A stretch of 64,000 bases of DNA from Paralichthys olivaceus (GCF_024713975.1 NC_091097.1:6352861-6416860); one strand, 5' to 3'; positions 33,113-63,400 are shown, counted from the first letter of the stretch. The notes: a model not told the origin generated them from the sequence alone. Numbers and translations are program-made.

Positions 33113-35940
33113 TTTATTTTTTCTCCAAAAGCATGTAAAAAGAAAAAAAAGAAAAAGAAAGAAAATGCACAAAATGATTGTGTGTATATAGGCGCAGAAA
33201 GGGGGCGCTTACATTTGAAAATATCCCATTACACAAATAAGCAATAGAGAGAGAAAAGGGAGAAAAGAGGAGAAAAGACAGCAAACACAGTCCGAGTGTC
33301 CTTTTGCTGTAAGGCCACCTCAATCCACAGATCAAGTCATTAATACAGAATACATTTCCAAAGATGAATACATTTAAAATGTCTCGATGACAACAGCATT
33401 GAAAAGTAAGTCCACATCAAGTTTAGCACAAAAATGACATGATTCACAGATTTTAACATTTAAAACGTTACACTGCAATCATTCACCTGAGCCTCTTGGC
33501 ACCAGTGTAAAGTGTACCTTGTCTGCTCTGTTACACGTAGACGTTGCAATTCACAGATTTTGCAGCTGTACCTTGGCGAACTGCTAACGGAGAATGACAT
33601 AGACAGCATTTCTAGATACAATACTCTTGATTTTAAAGCATTCTCAGGAATCCAGAGGACCGGTTTAAAATTAAAAAAAAAAAAAGAGGAAAATATAAGA
33701 TATACATTGTCACACTGAAGAATTTTAATTGTTGTACATTATATGTGGATAAAAAGTGGTTTGACTGGAAAATGGATGCTGGTAAAGTGAAGTAAATATA
33801 TGTTAAAGAGTGGGACTCAAGAGTAACCAGGTCTGCTTTTGAAAAGGCATGATCAGGAGATTTCTTTGTAAAGATCTGTGCACTCAAAAGGTCTCAATCG
33901 GAAAAAAAGCAGTAAGATCAGCTATTTATTTCTAAGGCTTCTCTTAAAAAAGTAGCAAATAACCATCTGTTAAGTTTAGCTTTCTATTCTGCACAGCATG
34001 CTTAGATTCACAGTAACCCATCAGTCACAAAAAGTACTTTGTGTCATTCAAGTGTCAGTCAAGTCTCAGTGATATTCAGACATTTTCTAAAATGAGATAT
34101 TTGAATGGCTTTAGACTCATTCTTCACACAGAATGAAAGAAGAGTTGTGGAAATCTTGTCTAACTGGATTTTATTTCTCTTAGGTGTTGCAATTAAATAC
34201 GATCAAAAGTGGCTGGAGTGCAGCAGCTGCACTGGAGCTGAGGCAACGTATTCAAAAACATCAAATAAAGGCTCTGTGGAGAACTTCTTGGGCAAAGTTA
34301 TTTTTCTTACTCTTACACTAGACACTACTGTCGCACTTTCTCCAGCAGGGGGTGCTCTGCACTGGGTTTTGCAAGGAGCAGGTCAGGGGACCAGCAGCCT
34401 ACTGTGACAATCCCTCCATTAGCCACCTACTGTAAATTCAATGTTAAGAAATAGGTCCGGGTGCTAAGATGGATTTAGCTAATAAGACATGAGTTGAGAG
34501 CAGGAAGGCATTTATTTAAAAAGGACACCTGCCCACGCTTAAGGGGTTCGACTGGGGGGGAACAAATAACAATGGATGTTCAAGTGGGCGTGTCTATGTC
34601 CTCCTTAAAAACTGGCACATTATAGGAACACACTCAAATACAGCAAGAGGGGAAATCATCAGAAGATGCCAAGAACTGAGTGTGAAGTAATAAAGGAACA
34701 AATCTGTGTGGTTTCTTGCAAAGATTAAGCTCCATCCATCAACATCCACATTTGTAGCACAGAACTGTAATTGAAGTTAAATTTAACCGCGTTTACAGCT
34801 CCTTTTAAAATGTTTCATACGATGAAGTGAAGAATGTTTACGGACGACAGCTCCCTGCGATTATCAGCATCTTATCAGGTGATCACACGTGGTCGTATGT
34901 GCAAGACTAGAGTACGGCATGACAGGGAATGTTCACTAATCACAAACTACAGCTCTATGTACAGATAGTATACAAAACACAATAAGAGAATTCCAGAAGA
35001 ATCTCGAGGGTAAAAGCTCAGAGAGGATCAACTTATGCCATGACATCAAATCCAAACTCAAGTGCTTTCTAAAAAATTTTAAAAAGTGGTCTGCTATGCA
35101 TCAATGAGACAAAATCATTCACAACACAAAAGATTGATACAGTCGTAAGATAAGGCTATTAAGACTCAGTCATACCAACATGCAACGATAAGACTCAATA
35201 CGTTCATTAAGATAACAACGATGGGATGATGCGAACAATAAAAGTGAAATAACAAATAAAAACGAGAGGTGAGCTGTTGCTGATGTGTGCGGTTATGTTA
35301 CAGTACTCTGTACCCTGTTTGTTCCTCAAATATATGAAACCTGACAAACTGACAAAACTGTCACAGCAAAGTCACTATACCGAGGACTATTATTTTGATT
35401 TGTGTTTTGCTAACATGATGAAATGTTCACTATCTTTTTAAATCCTTGGGTGAAAATTGACCTGAGTGTATGCTCGACTGCAAAACATAGATGCGCCGTA
35501 ACCCCTCTGATATGTTTGCCTGAGCATACAATTCATATATTTAAAAATTAATGGGTGCAAATCATTAAAAATAATAAAAATTAAAAAGTATTATTATTAT
35601 CGTAATACTCCCCATACCCGAGAGTGTTTTTGGTCACAATCAACAACCAATTTCAATGAGGAAATTGGAAAATAAAATTAGTAAAATACAGATATCAATA
35701 ATAGCAAACCCATAATAGATCCCTAAAGTAAATTTTTAAGTGGTATGGATTAAGACTGGCCAGTCTTGTCCTAGCTGTTTGTGCATGTATCTGTTCTGAT
35801 GGTATTTAAAAAGCGAGTGAGCGTGTGGGTGATTTAACAGAGCCCCAGCATACGAGGCATGTGTTCACTGTGATTTACTGGAGGTGTTAGTTACAAGGAG
35901 GCAAAGGAAGAGGCAGAGGGGGGGACACAGGGAGACATGA
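33113..35940 (-). other. Probable long 3' UTR of limd2
   Basis: Follows the limd2 stop (35941-35943) on the minus strand with no coding exon or clear repeat. A minus-strand AATAAA is at 33113-33118. A 2.8 kb UTR is plausible but inferred. It includes a CTCF-like word at 34342-34356. Confidence 0.35.
34342..34356 (+). promoter_or_regulatory. CTCF-like motif
   Basis: CCAGCAGGGGGTGCT is one base from the strong CTCF core CCAGCAGGGGGCGCT. Motif match only. Confidence 0.4.
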
Positions 35941-45512
<9,572 letters not shown>

Positions 45513-45850
45513 CTGCGCTGCTCGTCTGCGACACACCGGCTGGAAAACACGTTCACTCGGGGACTGGAGGTGGATGCGGGCGCTCTCATTCACTCCTCTG
45601 GGAGGCTTGGTGGCGGAGGCTTGGTGGCGGAGGCTGGTGCGGCGGGGCCGGTGAGTGTGTGCTCCGCTGCTCGGCTTCTTCAACCCTCTGCTCCTCTCGG
45701 CTCTCTCCCGCAGGATGTCGAACCCTATTGGTTCTCATCTGCTGCCGGTGCGTTCACGGCCTGCCGGACAAACAAGCGCTGCGTCTGGAACGAGGACGTC
45801 ACTCTGAGGCTCTTATCGCGGTTTGTTCCTGCTGGAGTCGATCTGTTGTT

Positions 45851-48033
45851 TATTTCACTCTTTTGTTTGTCGTGTCCTTTGTGTCGCTTTCGTCTTGTTT
45901 GTGTGAGGTTTTGTCTGTTTTTTCCGTCTCAGCCTGAGACAGAAGTATTGATGAAGAAAACAGAAATGTGCTTCATTTGTTGTATTTGTATTATAGTTTG
46001 ATGAAGAAGGATTTTTTTAAAAATCGGTTGAGAGTTTAAATAGGTTTAGTTTTATTTCAGACTCATAAGCCCATATTAGTACCATTAATTAAATCAACAT
46101 GTTAATGTTACCTTTTATTATTATTGTTGTTGTTGTTGTTCTTTAGACTGTGGGTGGGGTGGGATGGAAGGGTGTGTATACAATTGTTTTAAAGCTGAAT
46201 TATGTTTTTATGTTTTTCTACTTCTATATTTTTATGTCTTATGTGTTTTACCCCTGGCTGGAAACACAAATTGCCATTTGAGGACAAATAAAGTAGAAAG
46301 TTGAAGTTGAGGAGAATGTAAACAGGGATAAGGAGACTGTTTCTCAACAAACAAAAAGTCCATTAGAAACTTTTCAGTCATGGTGAAAAACATATAAATT
46401 GCACCATATGTTGTTTAACGTCTCCATCCCCTACAGTCTGTATGTATTTGTTTTTTACTTTTTCCTTATTGTTTGATGAGTTAAAATCTTGTTAATATAT
46501 TTTCATTATAAAGACATGAAATGCAATCAAAACAGTATTTTTGTTGTTCTTGGTAATATGTGTGTTAACTTCAATAAATAAATAATAAATGTTTTTATGT
46601 TAAATGATAAGTTCATACTCTTAATCAGGTGCTGGTATAAAAAAGGACATTGGTCTGGCCTCCTGATAGCATTCCTCCCAATATCGCTGTCAAACTGTCC
46701 AAACCACAAAATCAAGTGCATTTTTCCTACATTTAAGTTTTTTCGTTTTTCCTGTTGCAGAAATGTTTATCCTATTTTGTTTTTTTTAGTGAAGAATACT
46801 TTTGGCCTGATATTAGTGATCTGGCACCGGGACTGCAGGACAACAACGACTAGCATCACCATTGCTATCATTAATTACAACAAATCAGTAATTCATTAAT
46901 ATATATAATCCTGTTGTAGATCACTACATTGTTATTGTTATAGTCAGCCCTGATACTGATGGTGCCCGACTGTTCCCGGTCTCTCTCTCTCCACCTCATC
47001 TCTCTCTTCTCTCCCCCGCTTTCCAGCCATCTCTCCTTTCCTCCCCCCTTACTTTTCTTTCCTCACCCCAACCGGTCGAGGCAGATGACTGCCCACATTG
47101 CGCCTGGTTCTGCCAGAGGATTTTTTCCTCTCCACAGTCACCTGTGCTTGCTCATTGTGGGAACTGTTGGGTTTCTCTACATTAATATTGTTTTAAGGTC
47201 TTGACCTTTAAATGTAAAGTAACTTGAGATAATGTAAATTATGAATTGGCGCTATATAAATAAAATTGAATTGAATCTATCCTTCCTAATTCTGCTGAAT
47301 GTAGGTTGCTTTTTCATGTAAAATTTAAAAACTACTATATTATCTATCACTAAAATAATATTTTGCTTGCATTTTTATGATGTATTAATTTATATTCTGC
47401 CCTCCCATGCCACAGGGCATCTTCACTGTTTTACACTAAATATAGGTGTGAGCAATTGAAAAGAAAAAAAATCCCCTGAAGCAAAAAGACATTCAAAATA
47501 AAGCCTGCACCCTACGAGGTAACTGCCCTTTGGCTGGCATCACAGCTTGAAAAAGTTATTTGTATCCAGCTGAGAGACTTTCCTTTCTTCATTTAGGAAT
47601 TTTTACTCATTTATCTGGCAGATCACTTAAACCTTTGAGAGAGGTCAGGTGTCAGCAGCAGAACACAGACACCATGTTTAAGATCTACCCACAGATGTTC
47701 ATTGATGTTCAGGTCAGGGGTCTGTGAAGCAAATTTCAAAAGCTTCAGCCAATGTTTCTTAACATTCTATTTTTTATGTGGTTCGGACGTTGTTTTTATT
47801 CATAGCTTATTATCAGTTTATTTGTTCACAACAGATATAACTTTTGGTGCTGAACTTAATACATGTAGTTATTTGTTCTCAGGTATAGGCCCTTGTTTTA
47901 AATCAGTCCTCACATCTTTTGTGCTGTCATAAATTCCAATAAAACCATATCAGCCATAAAAAAACAGCTGTAAAATAGAAAAGTAAAAAAAGGTTCAGAG
48001 ATCAGAAACATCTCTGGGCCCCACTCATGTACA
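45851..48033. other. Intergenic between limd2 and ddx42
   Basis: No gene seen. Contains a (TTG)n run near 46125 and a non-LTR-type repeat at 47065-47273. Confidence 0.5.
47065..47273 (+). repeat. Teleost non-LTR-type repeat (3' portion)
   Basis: CACCCCAACCGGTCGAGGCA, GATGACTGCCCACATTGCGC, GGTTCTGCCAGAGGATTTTT, TGTGGGAACTGTTGGGTTTC and the tail TTGGCGCTATATAAATAAAA TTGAATTG occur in the canonical order of a very abundant fish repeat. Confidence 0.8.
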
Positions 48034-48798
48034 TTTATTTAATGTACAATTGTTTTCTATGACTGAACAGAAAGGCTGACATAGATTGTGACAGAAATAA
48101 CACAAAAATAGATGCAAGAGAAGTGTTTTTAATTAAAACTTCCCATTTTTCATTTGAACACTTGAAACCCCTCTCATACAAACAAAAGTTCCTGAAGACA
48201 CATTTCAAAAGCAGACAGACTAAATGCCAGGGAAAGGCACTTCACTAAAACTGGAATACAAGACACAAAAAAAGCTACTGATAGTTTTTTTTAAATGTAC
48301 TTGTGTGAATGTACATCGTCACAGAGCGTTTTAGAAAAAAATTAAATGGTTCTAACAGTTAGCTTTGTAGATAAAGAAAATGCAAACACACAAACACACT
48401 TGGCAAAGATTCATTAAAGGAAAAGAAAATGTGTCAGGTTTGCAAGCACAGAAGTATATTAGGAGCTCAGTGAGTAGAAACAAGACAACAACCAACATGT
48501 CCTTACTTTGAATTGTTCACTGACAGGATTCATTACAGCTCTATTGCTTGATCCTATTGACTTATAATAACAACAGTCTTGATGGTGTATGTACAGTGGC
48601 TGTCTCTGAGCTGCTTGTGTTGATCTTTCTGACACTGAGGTCAAATTGACACTGGCGTCAGTAAACCTACTCCTCCAGCCTTGTGCCTGCACTAGCCTCT
48701 GATATGCTCTGCTCTCTGCCTACACAGACAAGCTTGTCCTGGAGCAGTTGTTGCATGAATTATTCTACGGATGTGTAAATTTTTGCTTTCTTTTTTTT
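48034..48798 (-). other. Probable 3' UTR of ddx42
   Basis: Downstream of the ddx42 stop (48799-48801). A minus-strand AATAAA is at 48034-48039, giving about 0.77 kb of UTR. Inferred. Confidence 0.45.
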
Positions 48799-55067
<6,269 letters not shown>

Positions 55068-55073
55068 GACTGT

Positions 55074-56061
55074 GCTGTGAAAACAAAAGAGGAAAGAAGC
55101 CTTTTGAGTTAAAATGTGTGTGTTATTACCTAATTTCAAGGAGTGATATTCATCTGTCAAGGGTCTCTACGCAAAATATTTCCCAGCAAAAAAGTTTCAT
55201 GGAGATCACCTTCTGGTGTATTTGGCTCCACAGTACCGGTTCCATGAGTAATACAAGAGTGTCATAATAACTAAACTAAATAATAAGTAGTAACTGAGCA
55301 GCCCTGCTGATCATTAACTTAGCTAGTGAAACCGTTTTTGGTTGGTTGGTTTGAAATCCACAATTTAATCTTTTAGATACTTTCACTTTACTTGACACCT
55401 ACACCCCAATAATACACATCAATTACAACATCAACATGAAGCTAAAAATAAGTATTAACTGTGCAGGAATGTAGACGAATGCTGCAATACTTAATTATTA
55501 TATTAAATACTTAAATTATATTTATATACCCTTCAACAGCGGTGAGCCACGATGTGGGAAGAAGCATTAGCAAACATACAATACAGACAGGGTCTATCTG
55601 CTGGTGCCGAACGAAAGGCCATAGCTTACATTAGCAAAGTGACATTTTAATTGATGTCCACTGCGACACGCATGTCTACTACTAAGCAACTGAACCATTA
55701 TTAATCATATTTCAAACTGCGTTTCGTCTAATCAGAACCTGGCGTAACCGCGTTAGCATGAAGCTAGTTAGCTTTTGACCAGATATGACGGAACACACTG
55801 ATATAAATTTAGAATCAAGCTGACGGCTCCGGGATTATTTCTTAACATTACAACACCTCAACACTGGCCACGGTTTGTGTAAACATAGCGCTAGCTTTAG
55901 CTCAAGGCCGCAAACTGGGGCCGAGGTGGGAGTGTGAGAGGCTCGGTCGTTCATGTGGCTAAATTAGAGTTCTTTTTCAAATCCCCGTGAAGTAAACAGC
56001 AACTTTTGACTCGATTGCACGTGTGTGTACGAAGGCAGCGGTGGCAGACGCGGTGTTTTAC
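55074..56061 (-). other. ddx42 5' UTR intron
   Basis: An acceptor, TTTTCACAG|CACAGTC, lies 7 nt before the ATG (exon begins at 55074), and a donor, AACAG|GTAAAA, is at 56060-56061. Together they give a 5' UTR intron of about 1 kb. The interior is AT-rich and holds no exon or recognised repeat. Confidence 0.6.
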
Positions 56062-56316
56062 CTGTTTCAGGCGCCTGTAGATGCTCCAGCCTGCAGCGCC
56101 CGTGTTGTCATGAGAAGAAGCGCCCTTTACGTCATCAGTGCGCGCCGGGTTTCTCCGTGGGCGTGGCGTCGTAAATGCGCGACACGGTGGTCAGCCAGGA
56201 GAGCGGAGTGGAGAGCTGTCAGGAAAAACCCCGCAGGAGAGGATGGCCGGCTAAACAAGTTCTCCTGAAATATCACACCACTCCAGCCAGGCGCTGCTCT
56301 TCCGAACACCACACCG
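56062..56316. promoter_or_regulatory. Shared head-to-head promoter of ddx42 and strada
   Basis: CpG-rich block between the ddx42 5' UTR exon (donor after 56062, minus strand) and the strada non-coding first exon, which ends at a perfect donor ACCG|GTAAGT (56317-56318, plus strand). It has TTACGTCA at 56127-56134 (a CREB/ATF site), GCGCGCCGGG and GGGCGTGGCG GC-box-like words, and no TATA box. At most about 150 bp can separate the two start sites. Confidence 0.65.
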
Positions 56317-57428
56317 GTAAGTCACTAAGACATCGGAACGACGCTGTTTGTTGTTGAAATCCACCCTGGTGGCTGCTTTAGCTAACGGTAATTTACTAAT
56401 GCTAACCTGCCGCCCTCCATCACCGCAACATTAGCAAGAACCGAACTGAAGAGATGAATCTGTTTTTTTGTTTACTTCAGCACAGTTTGGGGATTTTGTG
56501 ACTTTTGTGATTCATGGTTTTCACGGACTCTTCGAACTACTTCGACTTCAGTCACTGGAAGTCAGGGTTTGTGTTTCTATAATCACAACAACCATTTAAG
56601 CTCGAGTGTTATGGTTTGAAGCTGAACAATCAGCATGAATGAAAGTATTATCAATGAAACCAACACTAACAACTGACAGGGATCGTCTGGCTGGTGGGCG
56701 TCTGACAGTTATGGTTTAATATCACGCTGAAGAGTAATAACGTGTATGCGCAACATCCATAGAAAACACAATTCCTCATTTCACACGATATCACTCTCAC
56801 ATATTATTCCTGTTGAACAGATGTGTGCAATGTTCACGGATATTGTAAGTATTCTGTGTTAGAAATATTAATCACTGTGTTGATAATGAGTATTGTAGAT
56901 GTATTGGTTTATTTACCAGTGATTGACAGTGCATATAATAAGCATTACCACAATTGCACCAATATACATTATTTCATCTGTATTCCTTGGACAGAAGCTT
57001 CAAAGTGTCCTGAAAAATAGAATATGAAATCATCTATGATCATGCAGCGTAATATTAGATAGAAAAATCATTAATAAAGTAGTATAAGATATCGGGGCAC
57101 TGTTATTATTGCAGTTTCATGTACTGTTTAAGATATTCAACACAGAAGCACAAAATAGAAGAAACGCAAAGCAACAAAATGTAAGCGTTGACAGCTAACA
57201 CACAACATTGTTCTGGATTATTAGGCGTTAATTGATTTATGCAAATCAAAAGCACAGCCATTAAAAGCAAATACAGTTCATATTACCTATAAATCAGTTG
57301 AGCTCAATAGAAGGAGATGGAAACCAAAACAGAGACAACTTCTTAACGGTTGTTTCACTTCTTCACTTCTTCACAGATATTCCCTGGGCGTGTTTTCAGC
57401 ATCGTATGTAACACACTCAAGAGGATCC
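56317..57428 (+). other. strada 5' UTR intron region
   Basis: Begins at the donor of the non-coding first exon. An acceptor TTTTCAG lies at 57393-57399, about 30 nt before the ATG. The rest is AT-rich without a recognised feature. Confidence 0.55.
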
Positions 57429-60400
57429 ATGTCTTTTCTTGTAAGTTTCTTTACACAGCCTATTTTTGACATATGTTTACAGGGCATGTTTCCCAGTTCA
57501 CGATTACATCTAATTCTCTGTTTTGATAGATTTTGGTATAAAAGATTGTGTTTGAGTTTAGACAAGGCTCAATCCTGAAATCATGCTATAATAAAATCTC
57601 TGATAGCTTTTATTTCAAGCAGCCAAAAACTGCTGTCATCATAATAAGTTAATTATGTGTAGTTATTAGTTACATTGTAAAGATCAGCTTTCTTATTAAC
57701 CAAGCACTTTTTAAAATGCCGTCTTTTGCCTTCCACACACGTTCTACACAATAAATTCTTGAGAGTGGCAAATTAGGCCATCAGCATGAAACATCTTCCT
57801 TCATCAGCTTCTTCAGCTTAAAATATGTTCATGTTTCTGTATAACCTCTCTCCTTACTCTTGCTTTCATTTCCTCTCTTTTTTTCCCATGTCTGTTATTA
57901 AACCTCTGTTTCTGTCAGCGTTGGGTATCTGAGAAATTGAGTGTGGAGAGCCTGCGGGATTTGGAGTTATTTGGAGGTGAGGTTTGAGGCAAATACCAAC
58001 TCACAGCAAAAGGGTTCAGCATTCCCATTGCTTACACACTTGTCCCTTTATGACCACAAACAGAAAACATTCCTCTGCCTCCCTGTCATCTGTTTTCTCT
58101 CTGGAGTGCTTTTGCGTCATTGCTCTTTGCTATAGTAACTTATCAGCGGAGGCATTTGCAAAATATGTTTTTAATTCCTGTCCAATTTGGGCTTGTCACA
58201 TATAAAAACATTTGTGCCATTTTATTTAATGCTTCTTGTGACTTGTTTAAGTCTGGTGTGTTTATCTTGTGTGTAAAGAAATGTGTTTTTTAGCTGTTGA
58301 ATATTTGTATTTTCCATTATAGCTAAATTTGTCTTTTTCTTCTTGTGATGACTGTTGTATTAAACACATTTGCTTTATTGGGCAATTGATGTGAATTTAA
58401 CATTTAGCATGTTAGATATAGGTACAAAAATGCTTGAGCAGTTTGGTTTTGGCTAGTACGTGTTGATACGGGCCTTATTGTTGCACTCATGCATAATGAA
58501 CTTACTCTAAATATTAGGGCACTATTAGCTTATTAGCTGAGTGGAAAAAGCTTTCACATTATTGGTAATTACAAATAAAACACATGTGTTTTTGTGTGGG
58601 TTGATGTAGCTCATAGTGTCAGGGTTTACATAACAGCAGCAGTTAGTCTATCAAGATTAATTCAACGTCTGAGAAAACTACACCCACAGTCACAGTAATT
58701 ACAACCCATTTTAAAAATACACGGATAAGAACTATAGGATAAGGTTTGTTAAATGCAAGTAGACCTCATGCATGCACTTTCTCATGCAGCTATGGTGAAA
58801 CAGCGGCTTTGCCATGGGTGTCTTTATGATTTGTTACGAGCTTGTTCATGTTTTCGCACAGTTAACAACTCCTAGAGTAGTCACAAATAATTATGATAGT
58901 AGTTAGAGTCGGTGGAGTCACTTTAAGATTGCAGAGGTTTTGATAATAAGTACAGTAAGTGAATGAAGAGAGAGAGGGTCATTTTCAAGTGTGTAGTGTT
59001 TGAGTTGCAGATGACACGTTCGTCCTGAAGCTACAAAATACTGTGTTTATGGCTGTGTAGCAGTAGTTTGTTAAACTTTTTTAAATGTCTAGTGGAAAAT
59101 CTTTCTTTCTTTTCAAGCTTTGCCTCATTTTCATTTCCTCACTGGCCAGTCATTGCTCAATGTTGCATGTTCATTCAAGTGTACAATTTAATATATTGGC
59201 TGTCCCATGATTCCATTGCCTTTCATAATATTTGGAAAGAACCTGCTGGGCTTAGCTGGATTATTTTTAATCTAATTCATCTGCTATGGTAGAAAAATAT
59301 TCAAGCCAGTTTTTCATGCAGAAATTTGCTGCGGCTAAAGTTCATTTTTGCTGTTGCAGTGCAGTTTCAGTTTAATCATGTTGCCAGAGCTTATCATGGA
59401 AACTGGCTGTATTGATAATAGTGTGTCATTAAGTCGCTTAAAGTTACTTTTTTCAGATGAATCCTGCTCGTGATAGGAAAACCAGCAAAGATCATCAATG
59501 AAATTCTGCAGCATGCCTCAAACTCCCTCTCCTAGAGGCTGCGTCCCGGTTCAAGAGCAGCTTTAGAAGCAGATCCTCTTCTTGTTTTGTGTGTGTTCAT
59601 GTCATTGATGTGGTTTTTCTACCCCAGAGCAAGCTCAGGGACTCTCTCACAGGAAAGTAAGTGTGGTACTCCTGTCACTGCATCGTCATCACCCGTTTGC
59701 CCTTTGTGTATGTGCTGGCATGTGTACGTGCGCATACAGAGCTCAATGTAGAGGAATCCACAAACCCCTGGGGCTTTGCACATTTTATGTATGCATGAGT
59801 GTTCAGCTCATAACACGCACTGCTCATGCTGGTAGATCAGTAGGGCATTTCACTCCACTCACAAGGGCTTGTGTTGGACAGTGCAGGAAAATGGTCGATT
59901 GTACTGTGAAGCTTAAAGAGGTCAAATAATCCTCTCATTCAGCCGTAACGCTCCTGTCCAAGTCTGTAGTTTGCAGTTAACATGTGCTCAATGCAACTGT
60001 ACTTTTGAGATTTTGGTTTCCTTTAGTTGCCTCACTGTCTGGTTTCTAAGAATATTTTGTGTTGTGAGAGCTCAATGTTTGACACTGCCTGTCTGTGCTG
60101 ACGGCTTGTTGGTTTGATGAACTGATGTTATGTCACACTTCACTGTGAAGCCCTGCAGGCTGTAGATGGATGGCGTTCCACGTGTTCAGCTTTAGCAACG
60201 CGTGGTAACTCCTTCAGAATCTGATCACATTGGCAGTCTCCAATGTGATCTGATCAGCATTTACAGATGTTCCCTAAACTGATGGCTGCCATAGCATGTT
60301 TGACTTTGCTGTCATGCCAGAGAAATGTACAAGGTTTACACATGACAGAAGTCCACTGATCTTGATCTTGGAAATCGTCCTCTCTGGCTCGAACGAGTTA

Positions 60401-63400
60401 CCCCTAAAGAAATCCACTATTCTAATTTTTGACTGTGCGTCTTCGTGTGGTCACCATAGAAACAATCCAAATATTCATACAACTCGCCTCCATTTGCTGC
60501 CACAGCTTGCTTCTGCAATCTGTCCATTTCCATCATATGTATGTGAAGAGATTGATGGAATTCAGGAGTCCTCACTGCCCAGAATAATAACTTATTCTTT
60601 CCTGTGATGCACATGTCAAGTACTTTTTAACTAAAGATGTGATGACGTATACAATTTGTAGAGCATACTTTGTGATATTTTGTATTTATCATAACAACTT
60701 TTTAAATAAATATAATTAAACAATTGTCCTAGGCCTTAAAATCAAGATACAGCATTTAATATTGTTTTAATTTCTGCACCTGCAGTAGTGTATTCTTTAA
60801 AGGAAATGTGCTTGTGGTGTGAGTGCCAGTCCTGTTTTTTTTTGTTTTTTTTAATCTTTGGCTCGTGCCATGGGTCACACTAACACCTTGACAACACTTT
60901 GGTGATCTTTTGCTTTGTAAGTCACTTATCAGGCCTACACCTTAACTTGTGAGGTCAGTGTCACAGCCGATCTTCATTTGCTCTGTTTCTTCTCCTCTAC
61001 CTTCAGGCCCATGAGGACAGTCAGGAGAGTCTGAGCTCCCTCCCTCGTCGGGACACCATGGGCAGCTTCCTCCCTGACAGCAGCTCATATGAGCTCCTCA
61101 CCGTTATTGGTACGTAAAGGCAAAGACACACGTGGACATGGCTGATTTTTGGTGTTTTCATTCATCTTTACAACATAAATACCATATAACCAAATAACCA
61201 ATGCCTGCAGGACACAAATATTGTTTTACACCAAGTTGATTCACGCCCTGGTAAATTCTGTATTGATTACAGTATCGCCATTTTAGCTCCACTGGCTTCT
61301 GGTTCGACAAAGGATACATTACAAAATCCTTCTGCTCACACCTAAAGCCCTCTCCTGTCTGTCCTCACTTTCAAACTCAGCACTCTGGGTGCCAAAGCCT
61401 TCAGCTTCTCTGCACCATGACTCTGGAACTCTCTGACATCTCCCTCAGCTGGACTCTAATGGACATTTCAAATCTACAATTAAAACAAATCTGTTTAGAT
61501 GAGTTTACCCAACATAACCATTTTATCTTGTCTGTGCCTCTCTAATCTGATTTTAGCCTTTTGTTTTACTCCAAATATTCTCATGTTTATATCTCATGTA
61601 TTGAGTTTTGTGGTGTATTGATGAGGCGGACGCAGTGATAGCATTCATTCTCCTTACTGCAGCTTACTTGTTACAAGTGCATGTGCATCTTTTTACCTTT
61701 GAACCTGACTTCGTAAGCAGAGGTCCACAAAGCATAAACATATAATTACCATTAAACACACATGGTCAAAAAAACCACAAGTTTCATTAAGTCTTTGTTG
61801 TCTGTGTTTTAGGCCGGGGCTTGGATGACTTGATGACTGTGAACCTGGCTCGATACAGACCCACGGGGGAGCACGTAGCTATCCGACGGATTGACTTGGA
61901 GTCGTGCACTAATGACATGGTTACCTACCTGCAGGTCGGCATCAGTCTGCCATCTTCCTTCATTCCCATCAGTCTATATTGTTCAGCTTCCCTTTGCCTT
62001 CCTGTGTATAAACCCTCATATCTTATGTAACCCTTGTATATGTGGTCGTGTCCTAATTAACCATCCAGTCTTTACTGCTCAGCCCTCGGTACCAAATTAG
62101 ATTCAGAATCATCTTCTCTTCCTGTGGTTCTGACATAATATGATGTCAAAAATGTCAGTAGTCATAATTTTCTCTTCTCCTGCCTCACAGGGCGAGCTTC
62201 ATGTGTCAAAGTTGTTCCACCACCCGAGTATTCTCCCCTACAAGAGTGTCTTTATAGCTGAAAATGAACTGTGGGTCATCACCCCCTTCATGGCTTATGG
62301 TAAGAAATGGACTTCAACCTTTAATACACAATAAAACTTAGTCAGCAATATTTTTAAAGCAGGGTGTAATAGAGCACAGCTTTCTCTCTGTTCTTGCTTA
62401 TCTGTGTTTGGTTATTTTTCAGGTTCAGCCAGAGATCTGATCTGCTCACATTTCACTGATGGAATGAATGAGCTGACCATCTCATACATTTTACTGGGCA
62501 TGCTGAAAGCTCTTGAGTACATCCACCACATGGGATATGTACACCGGTAAGACACTGACAAGTTTCTAAAGACAGATGTGTCTTTTTGTGTCAGATCTAG
62601 TTCAGATAACAAAACATCATATCTATATGCAGTACCCTTTTAAATCACACACTATTCACACACTGCCACCAAAGCCATTTGGAACAATCTCCGGGTTCAA
62701 TGTCTTCCCCACAAGAGCTGGGAATTGATCCACAGACCTTATGTTAGTGAATTACCTGCTTTATCTCCTGAAGCACAGACTGCACTCATTATTTCTGCTT
62801 TTTTGCTGGTTTCTGGTTCTATACGTCCATTAGGATTTAATAGATTGTCAAAATTGATTAATCAAATTCCAGTGTAACCTTATTCATAATTGCACTGACT
62901 GTGTGTGGTTGTGTGTAGGAGTGTGAAGGCCAGCCACGTGTTGATCTCAGCGGACGGACAGGTTTGCATGTCAGGTCTGCGGAGTATCTTCAGTCTGATC
63001 CGTCATGGTCAGAGAGCCAAAGTTGTTCACGATTTTCCTCAGTACAGCGTCAAGGTGCTGCCCTGGCTCAGCCCTGAAGTGCTCCAACAGGTACTGTATT
63101 CCTCAACACAGACAGTTGCATTGTAAGTTATTGTGATAATACTGTATCTCACTATAGTTTACATGTTGTGGAAATTTGATTCTGTTACAAAGATCTTTGG
63201 ATTATATTGTTTTCATGCTGCAACACACAGGGATTAGGATTAAAGCCTGAAAGTAATAGATCATTTTGTATTTTTATTTTTTCCACAGAACCTGGAAGGC
63301 TACGACTCTCGGTCAGACATCTACAGCCTCGGCATCACAGCCTGTGAACTGGCAAATGGACATGTTCCCTTCAAAGACATGCCAGCTACGCAGGTGAGTG

